From Misgurnus anguillicaudatus (taxonomy: Eukaryota; Chordata; Actinopteri; Cypriniformes; Cobitidae), in assembly GCF_027580225.2 (NCBI RefSeq), contig NC_073354.2, positions 33,148,501 through 33,212,500 of the forward strand: a stretch of 64,000 nucleotides of DNA. Reading direction: 5' to 3'. Of this stretch, positions 60,257 through 64,000 are shown one piece after another. The notes beneath the pieces are model-generated. The model was not told the DNA's origin. It did not search any database and was given only the letters and a program-made list of their open reading frames with translations. Made by a program: the position numbers and the translations under genes. How positions within the stretch are numbered: the stretch's first letter is position 1; the number at the start of each line of letters is the position of its first letter.

Positions 60257-61160
60257 GCTTATAACGTGTGGAGTCATATAAATGCGTTAATCGGTTTTCT
60301 TTTATCAGGGTAAGCCCATAAACATTGTAAGTAAAAGCTGATCGGCACAGGTAGTTTTTTGCTTCGTATCCCGATTTCCTTGCATGTAAACACCTTAACC
60401 AGCTTTCTCAACGTTTTGTTCATGTGCGCATGGAGTAAGCGCAAAGTAACGCATAAAAGTCTGCACTTCACTAATGCAGTTGGCATAATTAGCCATTTTT
60501 TTTAGTTTTGGTAATGTATGCCACACGAAATGTATTGAACAATATGGGGACCAGACTAGACATTATTTAAAGTGTTTTCAAATTTAAGTTTTTTTTTTTT
60601 TAAAAGACAAAAGTTGGTCGTGGACCGTGGACGTGGTCTGAAGAAGTTAGTGTGAGTGAAAAATGGCAGAAAATTTAAAAACAACTGCAGCTTTCATGTG
60701 GACGCACTTTGGCTTAAAAAAACAAGTAAAAACAAAAAAATCAGCTCTTTTTGTTAAAATTTTTTATAAAAAAAAAAAAGAAAAAGCATTGCAATGTATC
60801 TCAACATGCACCGTATTGTATTGTACCGTAGGGCTGTCGCGGTAACCACATTACCGCATGACCACGCTACTGACAAGCCCAACCGCATGGAAAAAAGCAA
60901 CCGCAACAACCGTGCCTTTCACGCTAAATTCATGAAACTATATGCCGCCTTGTTTTTCACGTCATACAGTACATGTATAATAAGGCCAAATAGATTTTCA
61001 AGAGTTAAGAGAGTAGGCCAGTTTTTTTCCCCGTAAATTTTAAAATTAAAAATGTAATACTTCATATTTCGTTAAATCATACAGTGAATGTGTGGAAAAA
61101 GTAAAACTGAGATGACAGAATAACTGTGGCGTTGTCTGCCTCTAGATGCAGTTTTAAAGA

Positions 61161-61661
61161 TTAACTCTTTCCCCGCCATTGACGAGATATCTCGTCAATT
61201 AAGAGAAAATGCTTCCCCGCCAATGACGAGATTTTCCGTCTTTCTGCAATACCGCTATTATCCACCAGGTGGCGCCCTTCCGCAACTTTTTAAACCCGGA
61301 AGTATTGCCCTATGGCAAGCTGCTGCATGTCCGTGTCTGTTTTAAAGATCGCTCTGAATGGGATCTCTATGAAAAGTCCGTCACAAACATGGAATTATCT
61401 CTGCTTTTTGCTCAAAATGTGGTGTTTTTGCAGAAACCTACCCATATTCAAAAGCTGATTACAAAAGAACTGCTCAAGGTAGGATGAAACGTTTTTTTTT
61501 GTTTGAAAGCAGAGGGTCTGTTCTTTCATTTGGTATATTGTATGTTTATATATCTGAAGAAGAACATTTTCTGGAAGGCATTATACTTTGATGAAAATCA
61601 TGAAAAACGCTGGCGCTGGCTGGCAACTTTTTAAAAAAAATGCTGGCAGTGAAAGAGTTAA
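61161..61661. mobile_element. TTAA-flanked TIR element, third copy
   Basis: TTAACTCTTTCCCCGCCATT on the left and CTGGCAGTGAAAGAGTTAA on the right. A 72-codon frame inside (MAPFRNFLNPEVLPYG...) follows the family consensus also seen near 12500-12680 and is not a host gene. Confidence 0.75.
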
Positions 61662-62104
61662 AAGTACTTTAATATAACTGATCAACCCAAATAACGCCAA
61701 AATATAACTGGTTGCTTACCAGCATTAAAACCTCATAAAAAAGACCTTTTATAGGTTTTTTCTTTGTGCATCTGCAGCGTCCGCTCCGTGGATGCAGCCA
61801 ATATAATGCTGCGGTTGCTTTTGTGAATTGACTGCACACTTGACTTTCATCTAGACATTTAGATAAACAAGTTTTTCATCAACAGTATATCTGCGTGAAA
61901 CATTTTAAACATTGATGATCATCTGCCGACTCGACTGTTTCATCACATCCTTTATACACGGAGAGTCTGCTTTATTAACGGCTTTTCCTTCGCTCCGCGT
62001 GAGCTAAACGTTTCCGCTTTTTATTTTTTTACTATACTTTACTATATTTCTACATATTTTCGACAAAGGAAGACACAGCATATATTGTAAGTTATTATAT
62101 ATAG

Positions 62105-63723
62105 TAGGGGTGTCCTCGACTAAGGATTTACATATTCAAATCAGAATTGTCGAATCTTTCCATAGTCGACCGATAGTCAAATCATCTATGTGTGTGTGTG
62201 CATGGGTTGGGAGGGGTCAGACCAGGTACAAATTGGTAACTTTCATTTTCTTTCACAAGCAGCACACATAAACAACTTTCTGATAAAGTGACCAAAATTG
62301 TCTTTCAAGTGATGAACGACAAAACTAGCGATGCATTTATATATATTTTTGAGATAAAATTTAAGGCAACATTTGTTTAATTATTATTCATAACATTCTA
62401 AAGCCACGATCTACAGAACATCACAAAAAAAAACTTTTTGATAATTAAACCTAAAAATATAACAAAGGTGATCCTGCCTTGGAAACCCCGGATACAATTC
62501 AGTGTTTTTATTTAATTTGCAGATTTAGCGCGTCAAAGCCGTCATGACCCAAAAAACGACAAATGAGAAATGACAAATTATTTGTGATTGTTACTGCAAA
62601 TGATAAAAACTAAGCTTTATATACAATTCATTAAACGTTATTTATAACAAGAAAAACACTGAAATTAATGATTTTATAGACACTACGCGTTATTATTTAG
62701 CACAGAAATACTTGCTTGCTTGCTTTGACTTTGATCATCTCTGTATTCACTTTAGATACAGAAAGACCTAATGTTTCTTATATTATTTATTTCAGGAATC
62801 TCTTTGCTATCATTTTAAAGTGAACAGCGACCATAATATTAAATCACAAGAAAGACATTCGTGTCAGGCATAAATATAGGTTCGGTGCAGATATTTTCCG
62901 TTTCATCACCGAAATTTAAAGAAACGGCTTACCTGTTTTGTAGTTTAACTTTTGACAAGATAACCACTTTGTTTTAAATACCTTTTAAAAACTTACACCC
63001 GTCGAAAAACATCCGTTTTTTAATTTTTAGTTTGATGAACTCCTAAATATGAGACGCAGAACACCTAGCACGTTCGGCTAAATTGCATCCGCAAGCATGG
63101 CCAGCACATAATAGCGCAACATCGATACAACGAAGAGCAATCCAAAATGTACAGACTTTAAATAGATCAGAAATTACGTTTATAATAAATACAATTTTTT
63201 AAATAAAATAAGGTCAGAAGTAACAAAGTGCAGAACAAATGTGCAAAATGCCTCAAGTGCACGGAAACAAAACACAAGCCAAATAGATAAATCAGATAAC
63301 CCAGAGTGATTTATAAATAAAATAAAATAAAATAAAGAAATTATAAAAAAAGAAAATATAGCCAGAAATGCCAGCTTTGTCTTTTAAATGTAGAAACAAA
63401 GAGGCAATGGTTTGTTAACATAGAAACCTCTTATGGACGTGTAGCCCTGTCACCGGGGTTGCTGGATTTATTAACGCATTTTAAAAATATTTATTGAAAG
63501 ATGCTACTTCACATATTATTTGCAGCATTATAATGATATGCTGTATATTAATATATTGGGAAAAAGCTGTCATTTGTGAAATCTACTGTGCACCCATATA
63601 CGGCCAAAATTGAATGATCCTCTTTTCATAACACATCTGCGACGATTCGACTGTGAGATTGGTAGTCGAATCATGCTTCTCCTATCGATGCATCGAATCT
63701 TCGACTATTCGGGGTCACCCCTA
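62105..63723. mobile_element. 1.6-kb hAT element in parp1 intron 8
   Basis: TAGGGGTGTCCTCGACTAAG and TTCGACTATTCGGGGTCACC with CCTA are the ends. Flanks ATATATAG and CTATATAG differ at one base of eight. CGAATC/GATTCG subterminal motifs are visible. No intact transposase; an (AAAAT)n run lies near 63316-63338. Confidence 0.7.
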
Positions 63724-64000
63724 CTATATAGCATTTAAGTTTGTTCTGAAATGATGACAAAATCTAAGTGACCAAAAATGATCTCTCTTACTTAATTTAG
63801 CCTAAATAATGATTCATTCATTTTCATACTTTATAGATACACTTTAATTTATCTACTAATATATTATTAAAATGCCCTAAATTTTTATGCATTGCCTTCT
63901 GTATTGCATTCGTTTTGTACATTTACAAGTGCACAAATACTGGCTAATTTTAATTTCTTTAAGACACTGCTGTGTTCTGTATTGAGCGATGCTCTGTTAA

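Larger units (their letters stand above)
59444..64000 (+). other. parp1: parp1 intron 8 (runs off window), no exon found
   Basis: I looked for the next expected PARP1 segment (BRCT-domain start) in all plus-strand frames of this 4.5 kb and did not find it. The stretch is occupied by transposon copies and AT-rich DNA. Confidence 0.6.

Noticed and set aside
61269..61487. 72-codon frame as a possible small gene or parp1 exon
   Set aside because: It is part of the TTAA-flanked repeat; the same sequence recurs, decayed, near 12500-12680.
59444..64000. Search for the next parp1 exons (BRCT domain)
   Set aside because: No segment resembling the BRCT start was seen; the gene continues outside the window.

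Overview
The window looks like nuclear DNA of a ray-finned fish, most likely a cyprinid or close relative. The genes are vertebrate with many short exons. The non-coding DNA is packed with short terminal-inverted-repeat (TIR) and foldback DNA transposons, hAT elements with 8-bp target duplications, and tRNA-derived SINEs. I saw no prokaryotic features. All gene calls come from reading exons by eye, checking reading phase across splice sites, and comparing with remembered vertebrate protein families. No alignment was run.

Layout: (1) 747-19202, minus strand: the first five coding exons of an EFR3B orthologue (efr3b), the palmitoylated plasma-membrane anchor for PI4-kinase III-alpha. The gene runs off the left edge, and its 14-kb first intron is mostly mobile elements. 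(2) 19203-35445: intergenic, with the efr3b promoter region, dozens of MITE and hAT copies, two candidate alternative first exons for efr3b (near 26.1 and 28.8 kb), and a Crypton-like fragment near 34.2 kb. (3) 35446-45416, plus strand: a complete 18-exon membrane adenylyl cyclase, closest to ADCY8, about 1,176 residues, with all key catalytic residues. (4) 47137-59443, plus strand: exons 1-8 of parp1 (zinc fingers 1-3 and the start of the automodification region); the BRCT, WGR and catalytic exons lie to the right. (5) 51217-52335, minus strand: a GPCR of the adenosine-receptor family, uninterrupted in its coding region and nested inside parp1 intron 4. It has an unusually long glycosylated N-terminus and some non-standard key residues. 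(6) 59444-64000: parp1 intron 8, filled with transposons.

The genes are not an operon. efr3b and adcy8 are transcribed divergently. In mammals EFR3A neighbours ADCY8 and EFR3B lies near ADCY3, so an EFR3B-type gene beside an ADCY8-type gene looks like a surviving paralogon arrangement. The features most worth a second look are the nested divergent adenosine-like receptor, the efr3b alternative first exons, the GC-AG intron and missing C1b segment in adcy8, an intronic hairpin at 18.5 kb, a 22-bp minisatellite carried inside a TIR element, and clear nested-insertion histories.
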